From an uncultured Clostridia bacterium (GTDB lineage Bacteria; Bacillota; Clostridia; Christensenellales; Borkfalkiaceae): a DNA stretch of 64,000 nucleotides. Position numbers and translations under genes: made by a program. The DNA lies in the NCBI GenBank assembly GCA_934254825.1, contig CAKQMB010000006.1, positions 1 through 64,000 on the forward strand. Direction: 5' to 3'. The notes under the pieces are model-generated. The model saw nothing but the letters and a program-made list of their open reading frames with translations. It did no database searches and had not been told where the DNA came from. Shown here piece by piece: positions 35,845-44,696 of the stretch (positions are counted from its first letter, which is position 1; every line of letters starts with the position of its first letter).

Positions 35845-38433
35845 TTGAAAGATTTAAAATTAAGATACAAAACTCCCGCCGAAAGAACGAACGAAGGCTG
35901 GGAAAAATATTCTTTGCCGACAGGCAACGGCTACGGCGGAGCAAGCGTTTTCGGTGGGGCGGACGAAGAGCGCGTTCAGTTCACGACGAACGTTTTCGCA
36001 AATACTTTCCGCATGGGCGGCGTGTCGAACTTTCTCGAACTTTGCGTCGATTTCGGCGATAAGGCGGAGAGCTATGAGCGCGGACTCGATCTGAGGACGG
36101 GCGTCGCGTATTGCGAATACCTTTCCGATTGCGGTCTGATAAAAAGAAAGGCGTTTTACAGTTATCCCGATAACGTTTTCGTTTATCGCGCCGAATTCGG
36201 AAAGCCGAAAGATTTTCGGGTGAAAGTCGTTATACCCTATCTCGGCGAAAGAGCTTTATCGGAAGGCGGAAGAACCGGCGAGTTTTTTTCGGACGCGGAT
36301 ACGATCGTCGCGCGCGGTACGCTCCCTTCGAGAGATTTGAAATACTGCGCGAACGTTGCGGTTGTAACCGACGGCGAAAAAAAGTGCGATAACGGCGAAA
36401 TTGCCGTAATAAACGCCTTATACGCGGACATTTACGTTGTGTTCGATACTTCGTACAAGCTTTGCCCCGAAGCGTTTTCCACCCATAAAGCGGTATGGGA
36501 CGATCCGACCGAAAAGGTTTTTTCGCGGCTTGAAAATGCCTTGAAGCTCGGCGGCGACAAACTGCTTAAAAGGCATATCGAGGATTTTTCGTCGCTTATG
36601 AACAGGGTCGAACTCGACCTCGACGGAAAGGACGACGGCAGGGCGACGGACGAGCTTTTAAAGTCTTATCGGGACGGCAAAAACGAGCCGTATCTGGAAG
36701 AATTATATTATCAGTACGGCAGATATCTGCTCATATCTTCGTCGAGAAAAGGAACTCCGCCCGCGTCGCTTCAAGGCGTGTGGACGGTTCACGATAAATC
36801 CCCCTGGGGAAGCGGTTTCTGGCACAATATCAACGTGCAGATGAATTACTGGCACGCTTTTTCGGCAAATATCGCCGAGGCGTTCGACGCTTACGCGGAC
36901 TTTTTCAAAGCATATCTTCCCGAAGCGGAGAAAAACGCAAAAGAGTGGATAAAGGAAACCAACCCCGAAAATGCCGACGGCGACTGCGGCTGGATAGTCG
37001 GAACGGGCGTGTTCTGTTACGAGGTCGAGGGTAAAAACCCGAACAGCCATTCGGGACCGGGGACGGGCGGTCTTACCGCAAAAATGTTTTTCGACGCCTA
37101 CGATTTTACCCGCGACGCGGATTTTTTGAAAAATTACGCTTATCCCGCCGTTCACGGAATGGCAAAGTTCTTAAAAAAGACTTTAAGGGATTACGACGGC
37201 AGAAAACTTTGTTCGTTTTCGGCTTCGCCCGAGCAGATTTTGTCGGGCGAGTGGGTGAACGAGCATAAATATCAGCAGTATTATCACACGGTCGGCTGTT
37301 CTTTCGATCAGCAAATGGTTAAGGAAGTGTTCGGGGACGATCTGAAAATTTCGGAAATCCTCGGGATTTCGGACGAAGTGACCCGCTACGAAAAGGAAAA
37401 TATAAACGCGCTCGACCCCGTAAGGGTCGGATACAGCGGACAAATAAAAGAATACGACGAAGAGCATTTTTACGGCGAGATAGGCGAAGCAAAGCACAGA
37501 CATTTGTCGGAACTTGTCGCGCTTATGCCGGGCGAACAGATAACGGGCGACACGCCCGCAACCTTGGACGCGGCTAAAATAACGCTCGATTTCCGCGGCG
37601 ACGACTCGACGGGCTGGGCGCTCGCGCACAGATTGTGTTCGAGGGCGAGAACGGGCGAGGGCGATCATGCGTACGTTTTACTTCAAAATCTTCTGAAAAC
37701 GAGGACTCACCCCAATTTATGGGACGTTCATCCGCCGTTTCAGATAGACGGTAATTTCGGCGCGACTGCGGGAATGACCGAAATGCTCCTGCAAAGCCAC
37801 GGCGGATATGTTTCGCTTCTTCCGTCCGTGCCGAAAGAATGGAATAAACTGAGTTTTAAAGGATTGAAAGCGAGAGGAAATTTCGAAGTTTCTCTCGATT
37901 ACGTCGGCGGAATTATAACCCAATGCGAAATAGTTTCCGTTAAAGGCGAGCCGATAACCGTTTATTACGGCGGGGAAACGGATGAAATAACCGTTTATAA
38001 TAACGGTCGCGAAGTACCCGTAAAACGCTTCGACGGTAAGGTTTCGTTTGCTACTTCGGCAGGCGAAAAATATTGTCTTTCCGGGTTCAAAAAACGCGTT
38101 AATCGACTTATAGCGAGGGATTTCACCGCAAAATGGCAGAAAAACGGCGTTAAGCTCGAATGGGAAAACGACGGAAACGAGTACGACGTTTTTCGGGCGG
38201 TCGGCAGCGAAACGGGGTATACGTTTTTAGGGAAATCCCGCAAAGGCGAGTTTACCGACGGCGATTTTTCCGAGAAAAACAAGGCAAGGCTTACCTATAA
38301 ACTTCTTTTGTCGGGCGCGGATAAAAAAGGCAGAGGAAACGGCGCTGCGACGACTTTGGATCCTGCGGGCAAGCTTGAAAAAGAAAGATACGCATACAGA
38401 CTGAAAGTAAATAATTTAAACGTAAAAAAATAG
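35845..38433 (+). CDS. GH95 alpha-L-fucosidase / alpha-L-galactosidase
   Basis: A probable TTG start at 35845 gives 862 residues; the opening LRYKTPAERTNEGWEKYSLP and PTGNGYGGASVFGG is the family's usual N-terminus, so little is missing. Family active-site residues are visible: Asn328 and Asn330 in FWHNINVQMNYW, Glu462 in SASPEQ, and Asp634 in PPFQIDGNFG, matching the Asn-Asn, Glu and Asp of bifidobacterial AfcA. GH95 enzymes invert alpha-1,2-fucosyl or alpha-L-galactosyl linkages. A C-terminal extension of about 100 residues looks fibronectin-III-like. No signal peptide is seen, so the substrate must be imported first. Confidence 0.9.
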   Translation: MKDLKLRYKTPAERTNEGWEKYSLPTGNGYGGASVFGGADEERVQFTTNVFANTFRMGGVSNFLELCVDFGDKAESYERGLDLRTGVAYCEYLSDCGLIKRKAFYSYPDNVFVYRAEFGKPKDFRVKVVIPYLGERALSEGGRTGEFFSDADTIVARGTLPSRDLKYCANVAVVTDGEKKCDNGEIAVINALYADIYVVFDTSYKLCPEAFSTHKAVWDDPTEKVFSRLENALKLGGDKLLKRHIEDFSSLMNRVELDLDGKDDGRATDELLKSYRDGKNEPYLEELYYQYGRYLLISSSRKGTPPASLQGVWTVHDKSPWGSGFWHNINVQMNYWHAFSANIAEAFDAYADFFKAYLPEAEKNAKEWIKETNPENADGDCGWIVGTGVFCYEVEGKNPNSHSGPGTGGLTAKMFFDAYDFTRDADFLKNYAYPAVHGMAKFLKKTLRDYDGRKLCSFSASPEQILSGEWVNEHKYQQYYHTVGCSFDQQMVKEVFGDDLKISEILGISDEVTRYEKENINALDPVRVGYSGQIKEYDEEHFYGEIGEAKHRHLSELVALMPGEQITGDTPATLDAAKITLDFRGDDSTGWALAHRLCSRARTGEGDHAYVLLQNLLKTRTHPNLWDVHPPFQIDGNFGATAGMTEMLLQSHGGYVSLLPSVPKEWNKLSFKGLKARGNFEVSLDYVGGIITQCEIVSVKGEPITVYYGGETDEITVYNNGREVPVKRFDGKVSFATSAGEKYCLSGFKKRVNRLIARDFTAKWQKNGVKLEWENDGNEYDVFRAVGSETGYTFLGKSRKGEFTDGDFSEKNKARLTYKLLLSGADKKGRGNGAATTLDPAGKLEKERYAYRLKVNNLNVKK

Positions 38434-38438
38434 CGATT

Positions 38439-40253
38439 ATGAAAGATTTTATGAAGTTCCCCGCGGCGGGGCAATCGACAACAAAGGGTTATCCCGGCGA
38501 AATGATAAAATACACCATAGACAAGCAGTTTTCGGATAAAAACTTATGGAAACTCACCGTCAATCAGTTCAGAACAAAACCCGACGGCGAGGACGGCGGC
38601 TGGCGCGGCGAGTTCTGGGGAAAACTTATGCGGGCGGCTTGTCTTACATACAAGGCTACGGGCAACATAAAGCTTTATGCCGAAATAACCGAAAGCATAA
38701 AGGATATGCTTACTACCCAAGAGAAAAACGGCAGGTTTTCCACTTATGCTTTGCAGTATGAATTCAACGCCTGGGATATGTGGTCGAGAAAATACGCGAT
38801 GCTCGGCTTTTTGTATTATATCGAAATATGCAAAAATAAAGCTCTCGTCAAAAAAATAACGAAAGCTCTTAAAAAACATGCCGATTACATTCTGAAAAAA
38901 GTGGGTAGCGGCAAAGGTAAAGTCGAAATTTACGACACGACGAATATTTACGGCGGAATGAATTCCTGTTCGATTTTAGAGCCGTTCGTGAAGCTTTATA
39001 AACTCACGGGCGAACAGAGATATCTCGATTTCTCCGCGTACATCATAAGCACGGGTTTTTCCAAAGATCAGGACATAATAAGCCTTTGCGGAACCAAAGA
39101 AAAATACCCGTTCGAGTTCAACCACACCAAAGCCTACGAAATGATGAGCTGTTTCGAGGGGCTTTTGGAATATTACACAGTAAAAGGCAACGAAAAAGAC
39201 CTGAAAACGGTTGTAAATTTCGTTGACATGGTACTCGAAAGCGATTATACTGTTATAGGTTGCTCGGGTTGCACGCACGAGCTTTTCGACAACTCTTCGG
39301 TTAAGCAGACGGAATATTCCGAAGGCGTTATGCAGGAAACCTGCGTTACCGTAACGTTTATGAAACTCTGCGCGAGACTTCTTGCCATAACGGGAAACTC
39401 AAAATATGCCGACGTTATCGAGAGATCGGGTTACAACGCGCTTTTCGGCGCGGTCAACAGCGAAAATCAGACTATGAAACGCACATCGGGGATCGTCTGG
39501 AAAGGCAAAGAAGCCGTACCCGTCCCGCACGAAGCGTTTCCGTTCGACAGTTACAGTCCGCTTTGCTTAGGGCAGAGGGCAAGAAAAATCGGCGGATTCA
39601 GAGTTATGGAAAACGGCAGGTCTTACGGGTGCTGCGCGGCGATAGGCGGCGCGGGAACCGCGCTTTTCGGCTTGGTCGCCATAGCGGAAGGCGAAAACGG
39701 ATATTTTATAAACCTCTATAACGACGGGGTTTATACCGATAAAGCGGCGGGCGTTAAGATCACGGTAAAAGCAAACCTTTATAAAAAAGGCGAAGCGAAA
39801 ATCGCGATTAAAGCAGTCGGCGAAACGACTCTTTATCTCAGAATTCCCGAGTGGACGAAAGATTTCAAGGTTTCGATAAACGGCGGAAAAGTTTGTTTTG
39901 ACCCGAAAAACGGATATGCCGCCATAAATGCGAAAAACGACGATAAAATAACCGTTTCCATGCCGATCGGAGTGAACAGAAAAATTTTGAACGGCAAGGC
40001 GGAATTCGAAAGAGGACCGATAGTGCTTGCGAGGGACGAAAGGTTCGGCGAAGACCTTGCCAAACCCGTTTCCGTGCCGAAAAAGCCCGGCGGAACGGTT
40101 TCGAAACTCGTCAAAAATACAGACTTTTACACAAACGAAACGGTGAAAGTAAAAACGAAAGACGGCGAAATAACGCTTTGCGATTATTCGTCGGCAGGCA
40201 AAAATTACGACAGCGAAAACTGCAATATGGCTGTCTGGAACGAAATTAAATAA
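38439..40253 (+). CDS. GH127-type (DUF1680) beta-L-arabinofuranosidase-like enzyme
   Basis: A 604-residue (alpha/alpha)6-barrel protein with a beta-rich C-terminus. The zinc site and Cys nucleophile of GH127 are recognisable: Glu300-x-Cys302 in MQETC and Cys398-Cys399 in YGCCAAIG, matching the Glu, Cys and Cys-Cys of the bifidobacterial enzyme HypBA1. Such enzymes remove beta-L-arabinofuranose or related sugars; relatives in GH142 and GH146 have other preferences. It has no signal peptide and starts five bases after the GH95 stop. Its presence hints that the operon is not confined to host glycans. Confidence 0.88.
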   Translation: MKDFMKFPAAGQSTTKGYPGEMIKYTIDKQFSDKNLWKLTVNQFRTKPDGEDGGWRGEFWGKLMRAACLTYKATGNIKLYAEITESIKDMLTTQEKNGRFSTYALQYEFNAWDMWSRKYAMLGFLYYIEICKNKALVKKITKALKKHADYILKKVGSGKGKVEIYDTTNIYGGMNSCSILEPFVKLYKLTGEQRYLDFSAYIISTGFSKDQDIISLCGTKEKYPFEFNHTKAYEMMSCFEGLLEYYTVKGNEKDLKTVVNFVDMVLESDYTVIGCSGCTHELFDNSSVKQTEYSEGVMQETCVTVTFMKLCARLLAITGNSKYADVIERSGYNALFGAVNSENQTMKRTSGIVWKGKEAVPVPHEAFPFDSYSPLCLGQRARKIGGFRVMENGRSYGCCAAIGGAGTALFGLVAIAEGENGYFINLYNDGVYTDKAAGVKITVKANLYKKGEAKIAIKAVGETTLYLRIPEWTKDFKVSINGGKVCFDPKNGYAAINAKNDDKITVSMPIGVNRKILNGKAEFERGPIVLARDERFGEDLAKPVSVPKKPGGTVSKLVKNTDFYTNETVKVKTKDGEITLCDYSSAGKNYDSENCNMAVWNEIK

Positions 40254-40264
40254 AGGAAAACACA

Positions 40265-42196
40265 ATGAAAATCGTTGCCGTACAACTCGATCTCGGAAGA
40301 CAAAAAGAGAAACTCGAATTTATAAAAAGTTTCGTGGATAACGCCAAAAAGTGGGGCTATAACACGATTATCCTCTATATCGAGTGTTCAATAAGAACAA
40401 AAGTAACCCCGTTTTCAGACGAGGACGACACTTATTCCATGGACGAAATCGGGGAGATTGCGAACTATATCGAGTCGAAAGGTCTTACCGCGATTCCCGC
40501 GTTCGAAAACTTTTATCATATCGAAAAATTGTTGCAATATAAAGAAGCGGCGGGATTTTCCGAGTTTACCGACGAAAGAACGGATGGCAGAGGCTGGGCT
40601 TCTGAACGTTTTAAACGCGGAGCGGTCGGTTGCACGTCGAACCCCGATTTCAATAAATTTTTCGACGCGTACATTACGGAGGTGTGTTCGGTATTTCATG
40701 GGGAATACGTTCATATGGGATTGGACGAGATTTTCGAGTTTGCCGAATGCCCGAAGTGCAAAGCGCGCCGTAAAACGGGCGTGACCAAAAAGGATATATT
40801 TTTCTCGCAGGTCATGCATGACTACGAACTCGTGAAAGGCATGGGCAAAACCATGCTCATGTGGGACGATTTTTTCGAATATTACGACATAGTCGAGGAT
40901 TTGCCGAAAGATATAATTTTGTGCCACTGGAATTACAATTTTGTCGGTTCGGAAACCAAAGGACACTGGACCGGCAGAGTAAGAAAAGACTGGCTTTCGA
41001 TTTACGACCGTCTTGGTTTCGAATATATTTTCTGCGCATACGGGAGCGAAGCTTCTTCGACCTTTAATGTCGACACATTGACGGCTTACGCTTCAAAACA
41101 TAAGCCGATCGGCGCGATTTTGACGATCTGGGAACGCGCGGCGAGCTTTTATAACGGTATTTATCCCCTTATCGCTCTTTGCGGAAAACTCTGGAACGGA
41201 CAAATAAAAAGCTTCGACGACAGAGTCAAGGTTTACGAAGAGGTGACGGGCGACAGGGAGATCGCAGAACTTCTGCTTGAAAATCAGGTTTTAACGTCCT
41301 GCCTTATCGGAACGAACATAGACGTAAAAGCCGAAGACGATAATTTCGTAAAACAACTTTACAGAAACTTTTTAAAGGGTTTTACGGATAAATTGCGGAG
41401 CTTTCTGGCGGATGAGAACATTATCGGCGGAGAAAAACGCGATATTTTGCTCGATATTTATGATTTTTCGTTTGAAAAGTACCTTACCTGTATGATAAAT
41501 TCTCTCGGACAAAAGGTTTTCGACGAATACGAAAAAGAAAATTTCGGGCTTGCCCCCGCAGATTTTGCGGACGTTTTCGCCGCGCTCGGCGAGGCGGAGA
41601 GAGGCTTTGAAGAAATCAACCGTAACGTCGATTATCTGTGGAAAAAGTACCGCGGGGAAATAAAAAGTTCGGGCGGACTTGCGGACGATGAAAAGACGCG
41701 CAGAAAATCGCTCGCTCAGAACTTAAAGCAATCGATAGAGGAAAACAAGGGTTGCGGCGTTTTGTATCTCGACACGGTAACGCCCGACGGTTTCGGAACT
41801 CCGAAAATGAAGATACTCGTTAAATATTCGGGCGAAGCCGCCGAAAGCGAGCTGTATTTCGGGAGCGTTAAGCCCGAAGCGGTCACGTTCGATCTCGGCG
41901 GAACGGCTACGATTCGTTTTGCGATGAAAAACAAACCCGTCGAATACGTCGTTTTGGAGAGTTTCGGCGAGGATTCGATTTTCGTTTCGAACGTAAGGAT
42001 TCTTGTCGGCGGAATTAAATATTCCGTTTGCAATGCCGAAAAAACAAGCGGCAAAGTTAAAGACGAAGAGAATATTACAAAATGCGATATAACGTTTGCC
42101 GAACTCGGAAACAGCGACATACTCGCGCACCTGGACGATATTTCGCTCGGGAAAATGCCGAACGGCGTGAAGCTTACTTTCGATAAGATTGTTTAA
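40265..42196 (+). CDS. GH20-like beta-hexosaminidase with C-terminal extension
   Basis: The first ~340 residues form a TIM barrel with VHMGLDEIFEF; D154-E155 correspond to the catalytic Asp-Glu of GH20. A CPKC pair (Cys162, Cys165) follows immediately, as if a small metal site or disulfide sat next to the active site. The region from about 430 to 643 is a separate domain with a jelly-roll-like end (GEAAESELYFGSVKPEAVTFD). It shares little close similarity with the GH20C-like protein at 496 apart from the fold. AAAGGA precedes the ATG. No signal peptide. Substrate is unknown; hexosaminidase activity is inferred from the Asp-Glu motif. Confidence 0.75.
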   Translation: MKIVAVQLDLGRQKEKLEFIKSFVDNAKKWGYNTIILYIECSIRTKVTPFSDEDDTYSMDEIGEIANYIESKGLTAIPAFENFYHIEKLLQYKEAAGFSEFTDERTDGRGWASERFKRGAVGCTSNPDFNKFFDAYITEVCSVFHGEYVHMGLDEIFEFAECPKCKARRKTGVTKKDIFFSQVMHDYELVKGMGKTMLMWDDFFEYYDIVEDLPKDIILCHWNYNFVGSETKGHWTGRVRKDWLSIYDRLGFEYIFCAYGSEASSTFNVDTLTAYASKHKPIGAILTIWERAASFYNGIYPLIALCGKLWNGQIKSFDDRVKVYEEVTGDREIAELLLENQVLTSCLIGTNIDVKAEDDNFVKQLYRNFLKGFTDKLRSFLADENIIGGEKRDILLDIYDFSFEKYLTCMINSLGQKVFDEYEKENFGLAPADFADVFAALGEAERGFEEINRNVDYLWKKYRGEIKSSGGLADDEKTRRKSLAQNLKQSIEENKGCGVLYLDTVTPDGFGTPKMKILVKYSGEAAESELYFGSVKPEAVTFDLGGTATIRFAMKNKPVEYVVLESFGEDSIFVSNVRILVGGIKYSVCNAEKTSGKVKDEENITKCDITFAELGNSDILAHLDDISLGKMPNGVKLTFDKIV

Positions 42197-42197
42197 T

Positions 42198-43301
42198 ATG
42201 GAAAACCTGAAATTCAAATCGGTTTTAACGGGCGGAAGGTATGCGGAAGATTTTGTTCTGCCCGATTATTTACGGGAGAACGGAAAGTTTTCCCGTGAAA
42301 AAACTTTGAACAAAATAGTAAGGGAAGAATACGGCGAAATCGACGAAAACGGCGTTAAATTAAGAGTAAAAGACGTTACGGACGTGAAGTTCGACGGCGA
42401 TTACGGGTATTTTTTCTGCGGAAAAGCAAAACATACCGCGTTGGAGTTTTCGCTCGAAAAGAACGGAAAAACCGCGACTTTCGTTGCCGACGTGTTCGTT
42501 CCGACGAAAGTTAAATCTTACGATTTCGTCGTTCATATCGACTTTATGAAATATCTTCCGACGAAGTATTGTCCCGTCGAAGAGCTTATGGACGGCGGAA
42601 TTGCCGTGGCGCACCTTTATTATAAGGAAATATCGACGGACGACGGAGATTTTTCTTCGGGCATAGCTCCGCTTTTTTGCGACCGCTCGGATAATTACGC
42701 TCCGGGAAAATTGTCGCTTTGGGCGTATGCCGCGAAAATCGTCGGGGAGTATCTTATAAGCGAAGGCTTCACGGTTAAAGAAAAATTGTATGTCGCGGGG
42801 CATTCGAGGCTCGGGAAAACCGCGCTGCTTGCTGCGGCGAAGTACGATATTTTCGCAGGCTGTATGGTAAACTGTTCGGGTTGCTCGGGCGCGGCGATCT
42901 CGCGCGATAAACGCGGCGAAACGATTAAGGTCATAACGGACGTATTCCCGTATTGGTTCACGCCGAATTACAAAAAATACGCCGAAAAAGAATATGAAAT
43001 GCCGTTCGATCAGCATTATTTAATGGCTTCGGTCGCGCCGAGAAAGGTTTTCGTCGTTGCGGCGAGCGAGGACGATTGGGCGGATACCGACGCGCAGTAT
43101 TTATGCGCGGAAGCGGCGAGCGAAGCGTATAAAGAACTCGGTCTGACGGGTTTAAAACCCGCGGAGAGGCTTCTTGAAGTCGGCGAAACGAACGTCGGCG
43201 GGGAGATCGCGTTTTTCGTTCGCGACGGCGTGCATTTTTTCAGCCGCGAGGACTGGGCGTTTTATCTGCGTTGTCTGCGTTGTCTGAATTATCGGCGCTG
43301 A
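42198..43301 (+). CDS. CE15-like alpha/beta-hydrolase (glucuronoyl esterase-type)
   Basis: The ATG at 42198 overlaps the end of the previous frame closely and gives 367 residues. The nucleophile elbow GHSRLGKTAL puts the catalytic Ser at about 203, a segment with PFDQHYLMASVAPRK near 269-283 matches the conserved CE15 region, and GVHFF supplies His346. An acidic residue between them completes the triad. CE15 enzymes cleave ester links to 4-O-methylglucuronic acid. No signal peptide is visible, so an imported ester-bearing oligosaccharide is the likely substrate. The last codons contain a short slippage repeat (RCLRCLNYRR). Related acetylxylan esterases cannot be excluded. Confidence 0.72.
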   Translation: MENLKFKSVLTGGRYAEDFVLPDYLRENGKFSREKTLNKIVREEYGEIDENGVKLRVKDVTDVKFDGDYGYFFCGKAKHTALEFSLEKNGKTATFVADVFVPTKVKSYDFVVHIDFMKYLPTKYCPVEELMDGGIAVAHLYYKEISTDDGDFSSGIAPLFCDRSDNYAPGKLSLWAYAAKIVGEYLISEGFTVKEKLYVAGHSRLGKTALLAAAKYDIFAGCMVNCSGCSGAAISRDKRGETIKVITDVFPYWFTPNYKKYAEKEYEMPFDQHYLMASVAPRKVFVVAASEDDWADTDAQYLCAEAASEAYKELGLTGLKPAERLLEVGETNVGGEIAFFVRDGVHFFSREDWAFYLRCLRCLNYRR

Positions 43302-43417
43302 ATTCGGGCGTGGGCGAAAGGACGGCGCCGAATTCGGACGTGAGAACGGGGAAACGGCACCGAAACATCGGAACATGAAATTCGTCGCGTAAATTACGGC
43401 GCCGAAACCTCGGCGTG
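43293..43417 (+). repeat. four degenerate repeats over and after a stop codon
   Basis: CGGCGC[CT]GAATTCGG[AG]CGTG occurs at 43293-43312 and 43323-43342; relatives with CGAAACATCGG and CGAAACCTCGG lie at 43355-43377 and 43397-43417. The first copy includes the stop codon of the CE15-like gene. Confidence 0.65.
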
Positions 43418-43460
43418 CAAAACTCGACGAAGAGCAAGCAATTTATAGGCATTTTAAAGC

Positions 43461-43477
43461 GGGCGGGAATTCCGCCC
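43461..43477 (+). other. GC-rich hairpin in the operon 3' region
   Basis: GGGCGG and CCGCCC flank GAATT, followed by AAAATG. It precedes the main terminator and may be a processing site. Confidence 0.5.
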
Positions 43478-43527
43478 AAAATGTTTTGCGGCGATTTAGC
43501 CGTAAACCGAATTGTAATTTTAATATG

Positions 43528-43562
43528 AAAAAAGCAGACTTCTTTTGCGAAGTCTGTTTTTT
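43528..43562. terminator. bidirectional terminator between the 24-kb operon and AraC regulator 4
   Basis: AAAAAAGCAGACTTC pairs with GAAGTCTG plus a run of six T across a TTTTGC loop, so it can end transcripts from both strands. Confidence 0.88.
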
Positions 43563-43597
43563 GTTATTCCCGGGATTTTTTCGAAATCGCCTGCGGA

Positions 43598-44542
43598 TCA
43601 TAGCTTGAAGTTTTCGGGAAGATACTGCGAGTTTAAAAGATGCGCCCAGACGGCGAATTTACGGTATGCGGAAGGAGTCGTTCCCGTTTGTTTTTTGAAA
43701 ATCCGCGTGAAATACGCCACGTTATCGAAACCGAGCGAGTCCGATATTTCCCTGAAAGAGCGATTGTTAAGTTCGATCAGTTTCAAAGCTTCGTCGATTT
43801 TGAGTTTTGTCAGATAGTTGACTATCGATTCGTTGTAATTTTGCTTGAACACCCTGCAAATGTGCGGAACGCTGTAATTTAAATCGGAAGCTATTCTTGC
43901 CAGAGAGGGATTTTCTCTGAAATGCCGTTCGAGATAGGAAAGCGTGTTTTCGGCGAGCGGATTGTATTGTTTTTCTGCGCGCGATTTTTGTTTTTCGGCT
44001 TGTACGCGGCTTTGAAGAATGTCCAGCATAAGCCATTCCGCGGATACTCTGAGGGATTGTTTATAGGCGAAATCCTTTTCTTCGTCCGCTGATTTATCCG
44101 AAAGCATTTTAAGGCGGAAATCCGATTCGTTGCAGTTTTTCGCGTAAACGTTCACGAGATTTGAAAGCGCCTGTTTTCCGAGCGGCGAAAGCTTTCCGCC
44201 GAATATATCTTCGGGATAACCCGTCGCGTCGAAAGATACGGCGATGCCGGTCGCGTAAGTTTCGTGCGGTTCCATCGAGTGCCAGCGCATCGGCGGAACG
44301 AGAATGTATTCGCCTTCTTTCAAAAGATGTTTTTCGTTGTCTATGGTGACGGTCATTTCGTTTTCTGCAACGTAATAAAATTCGTAAAAATTATGTCTTT
44401 CGCCCGCAAATCTGAATCTCGGGGAAAATCTGTTGTAATAAACGACGATAAGATTATCTATCGTAAATTCGTTTTCGAAAATTATCGGTTCGACGCAATG
44501 GTTTTGTCTTCCGTCGAGGAATTCGTACATGTATTTCTTCAT
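43598..44542 (-). CDS. AraC-family transcriptional regulator (regulator 4)
   Basis: A 314-residue regulator with a cupin-like sensor (RHNFYEFYYVAENEMTVTI near 48-66 and YILVPPMRWHSMEPHETY) and a C-terminal AraC domain (SLARIASDLNYSVPHICRVF; SFREISDSLGFDNVAYFTRIF; final TPSAYRKF). It is divergent from the GH109-GH38-GH36 operon, its probable target. There is no ribosome site, and a near-consensus promoter puts the predicted transcription start on the A of the ATG at 44542, so the mRNA should be leaderless. Confidence 0.88.
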   Translation of the reverse strand: MKKYMYEFLDGRQNHCVEPIIFENEFTIDNLIVVYYNRFSPRFRFAGERHNFYEFYYVAENEMTVTIDNEKHLLKEGEYILVPPMRWHSMEPHETYATGIAVSFDATGYPEDIFGGKLSPLGKQALSNLVNVYAKNCNESDFRLKMLSDKSADEEKDFAYKQSLRVSAEWLMLDILQSRVQAEKQKSRAEKQYNPLAENTLSYLERHFRENPSLARIASDLNYSVPHICRVFKQNYNESIVNYLTKLKIDEALKLIELNNRSFREISDSLGFDNVAYFTRIFKKQTGTTPSAYRKFAVWAHLLNSQYLPENFKL

Positions 44543-44548
44543 ACCCGT

Positions 44549-44577
44549 ATTTTACGAAACCGCAAGGCGGAAGTCAA
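44549..44577 (-). promoter_or_regulatory. sigma-A promoter of AraC regulator 4 (predicted leaderless)
   Basis: Minus strand: TTGACT (44577-44572), 17 bases, TAAAAT (44554-44549). Transcription is expected seven bases on, at the ATG of 44542. Confidence 0.78.
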
Positions 44578-44640
44578 GCGTAATGATAAGATTGTATAAA
44601 AAACTTAATAAAATAAGGCTAACACATAGCTTTTTGAGTG

Positions 44641-44649
44641 TGATATAAT
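44641..44649 (+). promoter_or_regulatory. extended -10 promoter for the GH109-GH38-GH36 operon
   Basis: TGATATAAT at 44641-44649 with no good -35 box, which is the expected form for an AraC-activated promoter. Confidence 0.6.
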
Positions 44650-44696
44650 GTAAATCGCGATCCGATTAAATAACGAATAAGGACGTAAAAAGGACG

